A DNA stretch of 46,913 nucleotides, taken from Priapulus caudatus. Taxonomy: Eukaryota; Priapulida; Priapulimorpha; Priapulimorphida; Priapulidae. A program made the position numbers and the translations under genes. Position 1 is the stretch's first letter. The number at the start of each line of letters is the position of its first letter. The notes under the pieces were generated by a model. The model did not search any database. It was not told the DNA's origin and was given only the letters and a program-made list of their open reading frames with translations. The stretch spans positions 75,206 through 122,118 of the forward strand of contig NW_014578320.1 in assembly GCF_000485595.1 (NCBI RefSeq). The letters are read 5' to 3'. Of this stretch, positions 31,510 through 42,029 are shown in pieces.

Positions 31510-31735
31510 GCGCACCTGCCGCTAGCGGCGCTGATTGTCAACTTGGTTACTCAGCAACCCGCAAGTAGTCAGGTCCCTTAGTGCAAAATATAGGCCGAAT
31601 CGTTACAGGAGTGACAAAAGTCTCAAACTTGGCACAGTTATAGCTTATAGCAGTATATAATTATTAGAGGGGGTGCCCAATGCAGATATTCCTTAGAAGT
31701 TAATTACAGATGATTAAATGTTCGAACCACCCTAT
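31510..31735 (+). repeat. Inverted repeat F, left copy
   Basis: Matches 34350-34590 in reverse: CAGGTCCCTTAG, AATCGTTACAG, AAACTTGGCACAGTT, ATTAGAGGGGGTGCCCAAT and ATTACAGATGATTAAATGTT are all shared in order. A shorter third copy lies at 32310-32412 in reverse. The outer pair encloses about 3 kb of other repeats. Confidence 0.75.
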
Positions 31736-32309
31736 CGCGCCCTTCTGTATACAATGCCAATACATGTACCAGCTGTACAATGCGCCCAAACTGCATGCAG
31801 CGCCCCCTTTCCACACTCAGGATATACCACTGCTACAATTCTAGCACTATTTTTAAAGTGGGCGGGGTTCCGGGGAATTCCAGCAAATGGCAATCCAACG
31901 GCCGCGAAGTCGCCGCCGAACAAAACATTAGAAATTTCTATGATTTGCATGTTTATTGGTGGACAAATTTAGATGTTTTAAGCTGAATACGCAAAAATGT
32001 ATCAAAGACAATGTTCGAGAATTAGGTATATTGGCAAGCATCCCAAAAATTCATGATAAATACGTGAACTTAATTTAATAAACAGCGTAATGATTTGAAA
32101 GTAGTAAATGGGCGCACTATTTCGTATCACTATTTTTGTCAAATTTCTCATGAAATAATGGTCCGACTTTTATTATCTTTGCAGTTTTTATAGGAGTATA
32201 TAGGAGTAACGGGGTTGCTGTAAAACTTATAGTAAAAAAGCGTAAGAAATTCTTACGGAAATCAGCTTGTGGCAGTGGTAGAATTGAGCCAGAGCGATAG
32301 CGCTATCTG
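31736..32309. other. No supported gene
   Basis: AT-rich DNA between two facing F copies. Small frames at 31718-31972 and its complement are not supported. The 31700-32412 segment could be a separate element whose ends are the shared ACAGATGATTAAATGTTCGA motif. Confidence 0.5.
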
Positions 32310-32412
32310 TCGTGGAGTTTGAATGCGCCAGTACATACAGTACAAGCAGGCGCGGTAGGGGGTTCGGAGTCGGGTGGTTCGAACATTTAATCATCTGTAA
32401 TTAACTTCCGCG
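32310..32412 (-). repeat. Inverted repeat F, partial middle copy
   Basis: GGTTCGAACATTTAATCATC continuing TGTAATTAACTT is the exact reverse of the inner end of F at 31697-31728. The adjoining GCGCCAGTACATACAGTACA resembles 34340-34358, so this copy and the right F copy share an extra segment. Confidence 0.7.
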
Positions 32413-32432
32413 CGCATATATTTGCTAATATA

Positions 32433-32710
32433 TTGACTAATCGTGCGTCAATAAACTCAATATTTACAGAGACTATAGCTAAGACATGTGTCTATAGGTA
32501 TATAGAATTTTAGAAATGTCACTCAAATCATTCGCGAGATATTAGAGTTAGTACACTATCCTACGGGCCATAGCCGCGCGTATATATTAGCCTATGAGCG
32601 ATACCGTGCGTATATTTTTGGTAATTAATTAAACTATTCGTGCTTTGACAAACTCAAAATTCACAGAGATCATAGCTAAGACATGTGTTTATAGGTATCC
32701 AGAAAGACAT
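32433..32710 (+). repeat. Repeat D copies 2 and 3, tandem, with linker
   Basis: Two D segments (32433-32545 and 32620-32702) separated by a linker containing ACACTATCCTACGGGCCATA continuing GCCGCGCGTATATATTAG. The same linker precedes D copy 4 at 33832. The period is about 185 bp, so D plus linker looks like a broken tandem array. Confidence 0.75.
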
Positions 32711-32824
32711 GATACAAGATTGCGTGGCACAGCTTTGCTGTTGATCCTAAGCGCTGCGCGCGGATGAAACGCGCAGTTCCGCGGGATATGCGCACGCGAC
32801 CGCGGGGATGTTCAAGTATGAAGC

Positions 32825-32887
32825 GCTGTCCGCAGTGGAGACGTGCGCCAAATTCGAGGCCCGGCGCACGTCTCCACAGCGGGCAGC
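32825..32887. other. Strong 24-bp hairpin
   Basis: GCTGTCCGCAGTGGAGACGT plus GCGCC pairs with GGCGCACGTCTCCACAGCGG plus GCAG across a 13-base loop, with two mismatches. It lies just upstream of the LINE fragment. It could be the end of a small element or a structured RNA element. Confidence 0.6.
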
Positions 32888-32922
32888 AGATGGTCTGTAG
32901 TTTTAGAAGACAATGATTATAT

Positions 32923-33480
32923 ATGAACGATATTCTAGGAATTGGAGATTATAAAACAGTAACAAAAATCGCTCAGTCATGCTTCAGATTAGCTGAATCA
33001 AAAAGATTAGAATTTAATATAAACAAAACAAATACAATGATTATAAAATTCACAAACAAAGAAAGGATAGAGAAGGAGACCAAGGCAACCAAGGCAATAG
33101 GCAACCAAGTAATAAAAAAATTCACCAAATATTCATACCTAGGGGTTTTAATTAATGATATAGGAGGTTATAACGATATGATAAGAGTCCGAACTGTAAA
33201 ATGCTGATGATGAGCCGTTTCATGATGAGCGAAATATTATCATGAGCAGAAGAGCAAAATTATGGAAATTATACTATAGAAGCAAGAGTGAAATTATACG
33301 AATGCACAGTTTTACCTTCCTTTCTAAATAACAGTGAAACATGGACTAACTTAACTAAAGAAGAAGTAAAAATGTTGGAGAACTTCCAAAATGAGTGCCT
33401 GCGCAAAATAATAGTCAAGCAGAAAAATCTACGGAAAGGCATTGAAAGACGATGAAAATTCCAAGGAAAGATACAGTAGA
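32923..33480 (+). pseudogene. LINE (non-LTR) reverse transcriptase C-terminal fragment
   Basis: First frame (32923-33207) reads AQSCFRLAESKRLEFNINKT, then NTMIIKF and KKFTKYSYLGVLINDIGGYN: the familiar end of a LINE polymerase domain, where KT..M follows the thumb-side strand and the YLGV motif follows. After a frameshift and stop near 33207 the frame from 33279 gives KLYECTVLPSFLNNSETWTN and EEVKMLENFQNECLRKII, the conserved ETW...FE.KCLRKI-like tail seen after the RT domain. The catalytic YxDD motif and the endonuclease are missing. AT-rich codon use differs sharply from the GC-rich Copia frame, indicating a different origin. Confidence 0.8.
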
Positions 33481-33594
33481 AATAACATATAGTTTCTATA
33501 CGTAAATCGTGGTAAATACATTATTATATTGAAAATCCCCATATTTACTTACAAAACATCCAAGAAATGGCGCTGTGGCATGTAAACATTAGCT

Positions 33595-33831
33595 GTATTT
33601 TAATGAAAAATATTCAATGAATGACGCACTCGTTCATTTCCGACAGCGAGTGAAAATGCGGAAAATTTTCTTCTTCGATGCGAATTAAATGCATCGGCCG
33701 GGCATTTTATTATTTACGAAAAGCAAATAGGCCGGCAAAAACGGTAGATACAGGAACCGGTAACGTCGGTCACGCCTCATTCATGCCCATCAACTAAGAA
33801 GGCGGGGCTTATTCTGTTTACGGAGATGCGA
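33595..33831 (-). repeat. Dispersed repeat R1, copy 3 (partial, inverted)
   Basis: Reverse of the last ~235 bp of R1: TTCAATGAATGACGCACTCG to the AGAAGGCGGGGCTTATTCTG segment. The start at TTCAATGAATGA coincides with the 3' end of the other copies, supporting a true element boundary. Confidence 0.72.
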
Positions 33832-34020
33832 ACACTATCCTACGGGCCATAGCCGCGCGTAAATATTAGCCTATAAGCGATACCGTGCGTATATTTTTGA
33901 TAATTAATTAAACTATTCGTAAAATTCACGCGGATTATAGCTAAGACATGTGTTTATAGGTATCTAAATTTCTAGAAATGTAGCTCAATTCGTTCGTGAG
34001 ATATGAGAGTTAATACAGTT
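33832..34020 (+). repeat. Repeat D copy 4 with linker
   Basis: Linker CACTATCCTACGGGCCATAG at 33834 onward, then TTAATTAAACTATTCG and TATAGCTAAGACATGTGTTT, ending near the TCGTTCGTGAGATATGAGAG segment. Joined abruptly to R1 copy 3 on its left. Confidence 0.75.
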
Positions 34021-34088
34021 TCATGCTGCCTATAGCGCAATAGCGTATGCGCGAAGGGGGGGGGGGTTAACAGCTATCCCCCGGAAAT

Positions 34089-34327
34089 GCTATCCCCCGG
34101 GCGTGGAGGGACAGTACCGCAATGTGGCAGCACTAGTGTTAGGATTAGGGTTAGGATCAGGGTTAGGGTTAGGGTTAGGGTTAGGGTTAGGGTTAGGGTT
34201 AGGGTTAGGGATATAAGGCCATGTCTAGTACGGAAGTATGACTGTGGAATCTTGCTGTGGAAGATTTGGACTTTGAAGTATACGTCAACTGTATCACGTG
34301 ACTGTCCCTCCACGCCCGGGGGATAGC
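34089..34327. repeat. TTAGGG tract between 27-bp perfect inverted repeats (unit T2)
   Basis: Left arm 34089-34115 (GCTATCCCCCGGGCGTGGAG...) is matched without a mismatch, in reverse, by 34301-34327. The interior holds 34138-34210, a (TTAGGG)n array of about 11 units with two variant units at its start, then about 90 bp of unique sequence. A partial repeat of the arm start (GCTATCCCCCGG) also lies just outside at 34073-34084. A poly-G of 12 precedes it at 34056-34067. Confidence 0.88.
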
Positions 34328-34349
34328 AACACCCCTATACAATGCGTCA

Positions 34350-34590
34350 GTACAGGCGGGTGCGGTTTGAACATTTAATCATCTGTAATTCACTTTTAAA
34401 GAATGTCTACATTGGGCACACCCTCTAATATTTATAGTACTGTTATAGGCTACAACTGTGCCAAGTTTGATGCTTTTAGCTTTTCAGCTCTGTAACGATT
34501 ATAAAGCTAAGGGACCTGAACAGCTAAAGTGGTTTAACAATCACATAATTGCATTAAATAACCGAGTTGACGAATGCAGCGCCCGCGCTG
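34350..34590 (-). repeat. Inverted repeat F, right copy
   Basis: Reverse complement of 31510-31735, from GAACATTTAATCATCTGTAA to the GTTGACGAATGCAGCGCCCG segment. Together the pair bounds about 3.1 kb holding F-middle, D, the LINE fragment, R1 copy 3 and the T2 unit. Confidence 0.75.
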
Positions 34591-34699
34591 CGGATTAGTT
34601 CCTCGCCGCGGTACCTTTAATTATACCATTAAATATTCCGAAATCCCCTAACCTCAAAATTCTTCGCGGAGATAATTAGAAGTTTAGGTAAAACCCGTA

Positions 34700-34925
34700 A
34701 CCAGGGAGGGGTAGTGGGGGGTCGGCTGGATCGAAAGATCCCGCCGCGCGCGCAGCGGTGTAGTGCGCGCGGTCAGGTGATGCAGCGGTCCGCGCGCGCA
34801 AGCGTCGGTAATGCGGCGCGGAACGAGTGATATCGGTCCGAACGCGCGCAACGGTGGTATGCTGACGCGGCGGTGGATAGCGGTCCGTAACGGCGCGCGA
34901 GCGAGTGGTACGCGGCGCGGATCTA
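34700..34925. repeat. CpG-rich imperfect tandem repeat
   Basis: Three to four imperfect units of about 50 bp built on GCGGTCCGCGCGCGCAACGG and TATGCGGCGCGG. This is the most CpG-dense non-repeat-satellite DNA in the window. It may act as a small CpG island, but no first exon is evident; the open frames on both strands are composition-driven. Confidence 0.6.
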
Positions 34926-35336
34926 TTTGTTCAGTACGCAAAGCGCAAAGGGTTCCTCTGATTGAGCTGCTGTTGATTTGCACTCTGACACATCATTGTA
35001 ATATGAACGAATCAAAACAAGAGACAACGCCCATTTTGTAAATAGTGTTTTAGTTCAATATCAGTTAGTATATTAAAACACACATTTACTCATTAATAAG
35101 AATATAAGATCACTATAATCTACAATTTCTTGTGTAAGCTCGTGTTTATTTCATCTAATCTTAAGTTATTAGAGGGGTTGGGCTCTCGTAAACCTCTCCG
35201 TAACACATTAACGTACATACGTAGGTATACGTACTCGTACGAGTAAGATACCCTTCGTCTGTCGCAGGAGTAAAGATAGGCTCCGCGGCCTAATATTAAG
35301 GTACTAGAGCTAGAGGCCGATAGGGAAGTGACTAAT
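34926..35336. other. AT-rich sequence, possibly LTR-like, no gene
   Basis: AT-rich with AATAAG and TTATTTCATC elements and a terminal CCTCTCCGTAACA. The look recalls the end of an LTR, but no TG...CA partner was found. No supported frame. Confidence 0.35.
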
Positions 35337-35488
35337 ACGAGCGGCGGCCGTGTGGATCCGATTCATATGGCTATACGGACGCGGCCGTGTGGGCCGACTC
35401 AATATGGCTATACCACTGCGTCCGTGTGAATAAGATTCAATATGGCTATACGCACGGCGGCCGTAATGGCCGACTTAATATGGCTAGG
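35337..35488 (+). repeat. 45-bp tandem repeat, four units
   Basis: Units of GGCGGCCGTGTGGATCCGAT followed by TCATATGGCTATACG, with variants (GGGCCGACTCAATATGGCTA). They lead directly into the polypurine tract. Confidence 0.75.
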
Positions 35489-36425
35489 AATGAGGAAAGG
35501 GAGAAGGGAGAAGCCTGAGTGGAAGAAGGAGGAAGTGGAAGAAGGGGAGGCTGTGGGGAAGAGAAGGGAGAAGCTGGGTGGAGAAGCGAAGGGAGAAGAA
35601 AGAAGGTGTGTGAGAAGGAGGATGGGAGAAGCTGGTGTTAAAAAGAGGGGAGGAAAGGAAAAGGAAGAGGGAAAGAAGGGAGAAGTACGTGTTTGGAGAA
35701 GGAGGAGGGGGAGAAATGGCTGGAGAAGGAGAGGGAGAAGAGAGGTGGTGGAAAGGAGGGTGAGAAGGCTGGTGCGAAGAAGGAGGAGGGAGAAGGGAGA
35801 AGGTGGTGAGGGGAGAAGCTGTGAGAAGGAGGGGAGAAGGGAGAAGGTGGTGTAAGGAGGTAAAACTTAGTGGAAGAAATAGAAGGAGGGGAAAAAGCTG
35901 GTGGAAGAAGGAGGAAAGGGAGAAGTGAAGGGGAGAAAAGGAGCCTGTGCGGAGGAGAGGGATAGATGGGAAGCTGGTGGAGAAGACACGGATCGGGAGA
36001 AGGGAGAAGGTGGTGAGAATGAAGGAGAAGCTGTGGACGAAAGGAGAAGGTGGTGAGAAATGAGAGGGATGAAGCTGGTGGGAAAGGGAGAAGGTGGTGC
36101 GAGGAGGGGAAGAACTGGTAGAGAAAGAGGGGAGAAGCTGGTGGAGAAGGAGGAAAGGGAGAAAGAGGGAGAAGGGACTGGTTAGGAGAGGGAGGGGAGA
36201 AGGAGAAGCTGTGGAGAAGGAGGGGAGAAGGGAGAAGGTGTGAAGAAAGAGGAGGAGAGCTGGTGAGAAGAGAGGAAGGGTGAGATAGGAGAGAAGTGTG
36301 GAGGAGGGGAGAAGCTGGTGGATAGAAGGAGGAAAGGAGAGAAGGAGGGAGAAAGGGAGCTGGTGGAGAAGAGGGGGAGAAGGAAAGGGGATAAGGAGGG
36401 GGGAGAAGGGAGCTTGGAAGTGAGT
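35489..36425 (+). repeat. ~0.93-kb polypurine minisatellite
   Basis: Purine-rich plus strand made of GAGAAGCTGGTGGAGAAGGA and GGGAGAAGGTGGTG variants, with T only in short GCTG/GTG islands. Mirror-symmetric purine runs may form intramolecular triplexes. The 276-codon Ser/Pro frame on the minus strand and the Arg/Glu frame on the plus strand arise from the composition. Confidence 0.88.
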
Positions 36426-37689
36426 AATAAAGATAGGAATAATTGGAGATAAGAGGGTTTATTATCAATTTATGAAAAGAATATTAATATAGAAAGGGTA
36501 TTGAAATGAAAGATATATTATATATAGATTTTTATAATATAAATATATTATATATGATAATTTTATATAAATTATATAATATATAGATAAATTTCTGACA
36601 CAACAAAGAAGATTAAGACTATCAAAAGAAAACGCGCAGTATTAACTTCATCAGCAATAACGTTTTGTATTAAATCGCAACTGGTACGAACGCTAAAGTC
36701 TACAAAAAGAAGAAACAACAGTAAAATTGCACACAATAACGTGGGACTTTAGGTTGATGGGAGGGATAAAGGGCTGACTTCGACGGATACGAAGAGATGT
36801 TATGTAAAAAAGAGAACAGAGAGGGATCAAGAAGATACCAAGCAAGTAGAGATACGTATATATTTTTATAATTGTAAGGATCAAGTCAGTTTAAATTTAA
36901 TAAGTAAATAATTGCATTTTTATAACGATACATCATAATGCTTGAGAAATGAAAGGATTGCAAAAAGCTGGCTGCTCGTAGAAGAAAAACGGAAAGGCTG
37001 ACCAAGCCTACCATGGCTGCTATGCTTCGAATTGTCATATTCTGTGTCCGCCAACGCGAATGCGTTAACCAGTGCTATATCAGACCGCATAAAAAACGCA
37101 AAACCAGCAGCAGGCAACAACAAAGACTACAACCAGTCATCATCACATGACGCCACGCACAACCAACAACCGCACACAGCAGCAGCGAGCAGTCGTAACG
37201 GCCATACCGACCGAGCTAGCAGCAGCTCGTCCGCAGTGCAAGCAGCAAGTATAAGTCGTAAGGCAGCAGCATAGTTTAGTAATCGCAAGCCACAAGTAAT
37301 TGATAGAAATGGAAGCAGCAGTAGTTGTAGTAGTTGCAGCGGCAGCTAGTAAATAGTTGTAGTAAGTATAACCAGCTAAGTAGTAGCGTGGCCAACAGCA
37401 TGTAAAAATTTTGGACTAAAAACTTAATAGCGAACCTACTTTAATACGACTCCTTAATGACGCACAGCGACAAAGATAGGTAAAGATTAATTGGGGGTGA
37501 AAAAAAATAATACAGTCCAGATCATAACGATAACGTTTAAATCTATAGGATTGGTCAGTATATTATTCTATCTCGCATAAGTATAGTCTATTGGTTTTTT
37601 TCACTTAAAGTTCAACGTCAGCATCGGCTCTATTAAAAATTAAAAACACGAAAATGTCTGAAAGCAATATGAGCGAAGAATACTCACAC
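36426..37689. other. AT-rich DNA, no supported gene
   Basis: 36480-36600 is nearly all A and T. At 37032-37274 a frame opening with TTG (not ATG) is rich in Ser, Ala, Asn and Gln; low complexity and no start codon make it doubtful, though a spliced exon cannot be excluded. CAG/GCA repeats at 37180-37350 account for much of it. Confidence 0.5.
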
Positions 37690-37890
37690 TCGTGCTATAC
37701 GCACACGGCACGCACACAATACAACACACAGAAACGCCAGCGCACACGCACGCATGCACACTACACAAGGCACACACGCACGCACGCACTAACACAGAGC
37801 CAACAACACACAGAAACCCACACACACACAGTAGCACCACACACACACAAAACAAACAAACAAACAAACAACAATCAAACACACACTGCC
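37690..37890. repeat. Degenerate CA-rich tract with (AAAC)n
   Basis: CACACA with frequent substitutions, then AAACAAACAAACAAAC at 37850-37872. The 161-codon plus frame starting in it (37654-38139) continues past the repeat, but I see no recognisable domain. Confidence 0.8.
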
Positions 37891-40800
37891 AAAACACGCC
37901 CCTCGCAGTCTCACGAGAAGTTGGTCCTGTTTCTAACTTTACGTTCAGTCAAGGCTGATAATTTATCACTAGCTAACCGTTCACTGACAGAGACCAAGCC
38001 TACACTTGAGCTCTTGCGCGATAATTCACTTCATGTAAACCGATTTAATGATCGCGCCTCGGTTGTGACTTGCTTGTGCATCACCAACAGGAAAATGAAC
38101 TTGTATTTTCGCGGTTACTTTATATGGAGAGGAGAGTAACACACATGTACCAAAGAACCACATGACTTTAGAAATTATTATTATATCGCTAACGTATCAT
38201 CCTATCTAATCTTTCTCGCCTTCCCATGAAACGTTTACGCTATCGATTGTAATATGATGCCAATATAGGTCAGGTAAGGTTAACTGCGGCACGTCGGCTC
38301 CTCCAGGCCCATCCAGCACGCATTCCCCCAACACCCTGTACCTGCATGCCACCGTCTCATGCCTACGCAAGAGGGCGTACCACGGCGGCCAATTGCTCAC
38401 ACTGATTGCCGTAACACAGCGACAAATGCTTATGAGCGTACTATCCGTGACAGCACAACGTAAATTGCGATTTCACACTGACCCAGTGTTCGTAGCTCAT
38501 GGCACACATGTGTGGCTCAACACAAAGCGTCAGCGTTAAGCCCTAATGAAGCGAGGCTACCAGGCATATAAGGGAAAACACATATCGAGCAATAAAAATT
38601 AAGATAGCGATAGATCGTAGTGGTCGTGCAACTGAGAATGCGTGAATATATCAATGTAATGAGCGGCCGAATATTTCACCCGCCGTAACACGCAACAAAA
38701 ACAAACCTACCTACCCACATACCTACGACAACAGAGCCATGTAAAATAATAACCCGCAATATATTTGCCAATTAGCTACGTAGAATAGTTAGGTTTGCTA
38801 CAAAACGATTTGCTTATTCAATTCAGACTATCTGTTAGCTCGCCTGATCTTTATATAAATCTTAACACGCGCACGGTTCAGCGCGAAACACGAGTATACA
38901 CACTTTGAACCATTCGCAGCATCGAACAACGGCGGCTATCTCTTCTGCGGCCGTAACTGGCTGGGCAACGCTATTGAGACCTGCTATAGAGTTCACAAAA
39001 TCCGCCTGTAGCCTACTATAGCGTGTCATAAGGAACGCATGACGCCCACGCGCCCCGTTGTCACTTACAATCCTGTAATGATTGCAGCCTGTTACATCTA
39101 CTCATGCGATAAGAGGTCGTAAACGATCGAGCACAAAACTCGAGAGCACTGCTGCTGGCAGGAGGCACAGCGACCGTGATGTGGCAATTGGTTCGTTGGG
39201 GGTTAGTAGGCTACAGCAGATGTTGGGGGGGCGCGGCGTAATAGGTGAATCCAGAACAAATCCTCCTTCAAATTATTACAGCATAACTCATCGTTACTAT
39301 CTGGTTCTCGCTTTTTATGTACCCCTCCACCTCCCGCAAGGCTCATCCTATCGGCCATAACTAGTCATCACGTGTAATCTACTTTATATGTACTAAGATT
39401 GCAACAAAATATTTTTCTAGCCAATATGGTCATGCGCATATAACAGATCTGACCACCATGCTACAATGTAAAAAAAATTGCCCAGAAAGATTAAGAGCTT
39501 AATACTAATTAAAGTAAAGCACTGGGTCTTAGAGATTAATTATCTGACGCGTAGAGTGATGATCTCTTATCTAATGTTGAACTAACTAATGTGGCAATTT
39601 GGAAAATACTTGGCATATGGCGTGACCACATATTTTACACTATACCCTCGTGCATCGTGAATCATGGGCAGCATTCGCGCTCGCACTGCGATATCTTTAT
39701 TAAAGTGAACACTGAACGTGGATATGCTTTTCATATAACCTACGCAGTGATATCTTGTTTTTTGCTTTATATGCTATAAATTTCAACCAAAACAATATTC
39801 TGTTGCCATAACACATGGCCTGCGAAATTACTACGATCAAGAAAATTTTTTGAACGATTTGGCTCGCCAATAATGCGCTCTCATGGGATATTTGGCTTCT
39901 TGATATTTGTACACAAAACTATCTACCAAGTACCAATGAAGCCACTATATGTTGCCTAAATCACGCACGTAAAAATGTCTGAAACAATAAAAGGTTATAT
40001 TGTGGCGAAAGTAAATGATACGAAACTTGCTAGCAATAATGCTTACGCTGTTTGTCTTGCCATACTGATCAGCGCACACGCAGGCGTCGCCTTTCGCGCG
40101 CGCGTCATGTTCGTGCCACGACAGTGGCTACAGCGAAACGTGTTGCGGCATTAGTGTATGGCGCCGCGCGTTGTGCGTAAGAGTGTGAGTGAGTCCTTTA
40201 GAAGCGGCCCTAGTGCTGGCATAGACAAAACCAGAATGATGTCGGACCGAGAATCCTAACCTGTCGTGCTGATTTGTGACGCATCTCTGGTCCTCTCGAA
40301 CGAGGCGATAAGCCTCGAAGAGAACAGAGCCAGAGAGCGCCCGGTCACAAACCTTCAATAGTAACCATTATTTTATAACTAGGTGGCTTGGATGGCGAGT
40401 TTCTTATAGACAACGTGGATCGCATATTACTTTTCAATATTTAATGAACATAAAGGATTGCTGGCTCCAAATAGCAAAAGGAATTGTGGCAAATGTAAGC
40501 CAGGCTTTCACATCCACTAAATCTACCTCTGCATGAATCATGACAATGATAGTACCCTCATGTATACCTAAGCCGTAAATCCGTATAACAGTCTCGATTT
40601 AGTGATTACTAGAATCGCGTGTTCTCCATCCACTGGGTGGCGCCAGCGCCGACGGAGCGACAAAAATCTATGTCTGTCACGCCAAGGCATTTATTCTCAT
40701 TTTTATGAGATGACTTATTCATTTCATCGAATATATGATGCAAGGCGGGTAGCAGATAAGGATTTTCCGCGAGATCTAAGGCTGCGGTAGCCGGTTATAT

Positions 40801-41060
40801 GTGAATGAATAATTGCACACTATAGTAGTTGGGGATAATGGCTTGCTATGCATTCTTATTACCGTACAATTTTATTTTTTATATTTTTATAAATTGCGAT
40901 CGGTACTAACTGTGTTTATATGTATTATGTTATAACGCCGCGCTGCTGGTGGGCCCCGAGACTTGCGCCTATGCTAGGGATTGATTGTATCATGGTATTC
41001 AGTGTAATGAAAATATCGCATGTTATAACATCGACTGCTAGAATTCGATAATATCGATGC
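37891..41060. other. Largely featureless DNA, weak ORFs only
   Basis: About 3.2 kb without clear repeats or domain-bearing frames. Two minus-strand frames have ordinary composition: 38206-38400 (LGECVLDGPGGADVPQLTLP, then DLYWHHITIDSVNVSWEGEKD and stop) and 40128-40358 (RALSGSVLFEAYRLVREDQR). Neither is recognised, and neither has a duplicate to test for conservation. A small hairpin (CGAGGC GATA AGCCTCG) is at 40301-40317. Confidence 0.45.
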
Positions 41061-41465
41061 ATGAACAGATCTATCGTAACGATATGTATTTATATATATC
41101 ATATATATCATATATATATAATATACTAGTATACATATAATATATAACTTCTATACATCATAAATACCATAATTACTTACGATACCACTCGCATTATTTG
41201 ACGTATAAATATGTACGTGGCATGCATTTACTACTATTTTATCTCACCACGAGAGTTTTATGAACGCTTCGGGCACCACTCATCCTTTCTTCAGGTCATT
41301 TTCGGTTTATTAATAATATTATTCGCGGCGCGATTAGTCACATATTAGCGATATTATTCAATCATCGATATATATATCATTAAGCATACATATTATAATA
41401 TCGGAATATTTATAGATATGTTTAGGATATATATATATATGTTTACCTATTATATATAACATATG
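41061..41465. repeat. AT-rich tract with (ATATATC)n
   Basis: Repeats of TATATATCA near 41090-41125 and scattered TATATA to 41460. No gene. Confidence 0.8.
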
Positions 41466-41499
41466 ATACTAAACATAATTCAGCCCGCTAAGCCCAGCT

Positions 41500-41945
41500 C
41501 TATCGTACTTCGGGGGGGGGTTCGTTTTTACATGTTGGCGAATTGCTCGGCAGGGGCTGTACAGAGATATTGTACAGGGGGGTCTAACCGTAAACCAAAT
41601 GTTGCGAGCACGCGAAGGGGGTTTGGGGGCCCTCCCCAGGAAATTTTTAAAATTAACCGCCCCTCAATCAGCGTTTCTGCGGCGAGCAAGGGGGGGTCGC
41701 GGGACTGCACTGGACCCCCTGTAAACACGCCCTGCTCGGGCGCGAAGCGGACCAAGGCGAGGGAGCCAAGCGACTCGAGCGGGGGAGGGTTGGAGGGAGT
41801 GTTCACTGTTCAACCCCACGACGATGGAAATTTTGCAAATTATTACACTAACTATTTTTTGCAATTGGTGGGTGGGGGGGGGGAGACGGCTCGGGGGGGG
41901 GTTCGTTCGAACCCCCCCGAACCCCGCCTGGCTACGGCCGCCATA
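41500..41945. mobile_element. G-rich dispersed-repeat-like element
   Basis: Poly-G runs (41511-41520, 41690-41696, 41871-41881, 41892-41900) are spaced through unusually GC-rich sequence within AT-rich flanks. The end, GAACCCCGCCTGGCTACGGC, is preceded by an internal palindrome GGTTCGTTCGAACC. Phrases such as GACCCCCTGTAAACACGCC and CCTGGCTACG resemble dispersed elements I associate with several invertebrate genomes, but I cannot name the family. Plus-strand 182-codon and minus-strand frames here are not supported as genes. Confidence 0.35.
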
Positions 41946-42029
41946 CTACACATCCAATATATACATATACAGTCAGTATATACATATAACATATATACAC
42001 TATACGATTAAATAGTTATTTCGCGCCGA

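Noticed and set aside
35638-36468. A 276-codon Ser/Pro frame on the minus strand
   Set aside because: Derived from the polypurine minisatellite; no start context, no domain.
37032-37274. An 80-codon Ser/Ala/Asn-rich ORF
   Set aside because: Starts with TTG, is low-complexity, and lies in CAG-rich DNA; not supportable as a gene.
41890-41935. tRNA-like B box (GGTTCG..TCGAACC)
   Set aside because: No A box, anticodon stem or acceptor stem around it; it is a local palindrome. The similar GTTCGAACC at 31724 belongs to repeat F.
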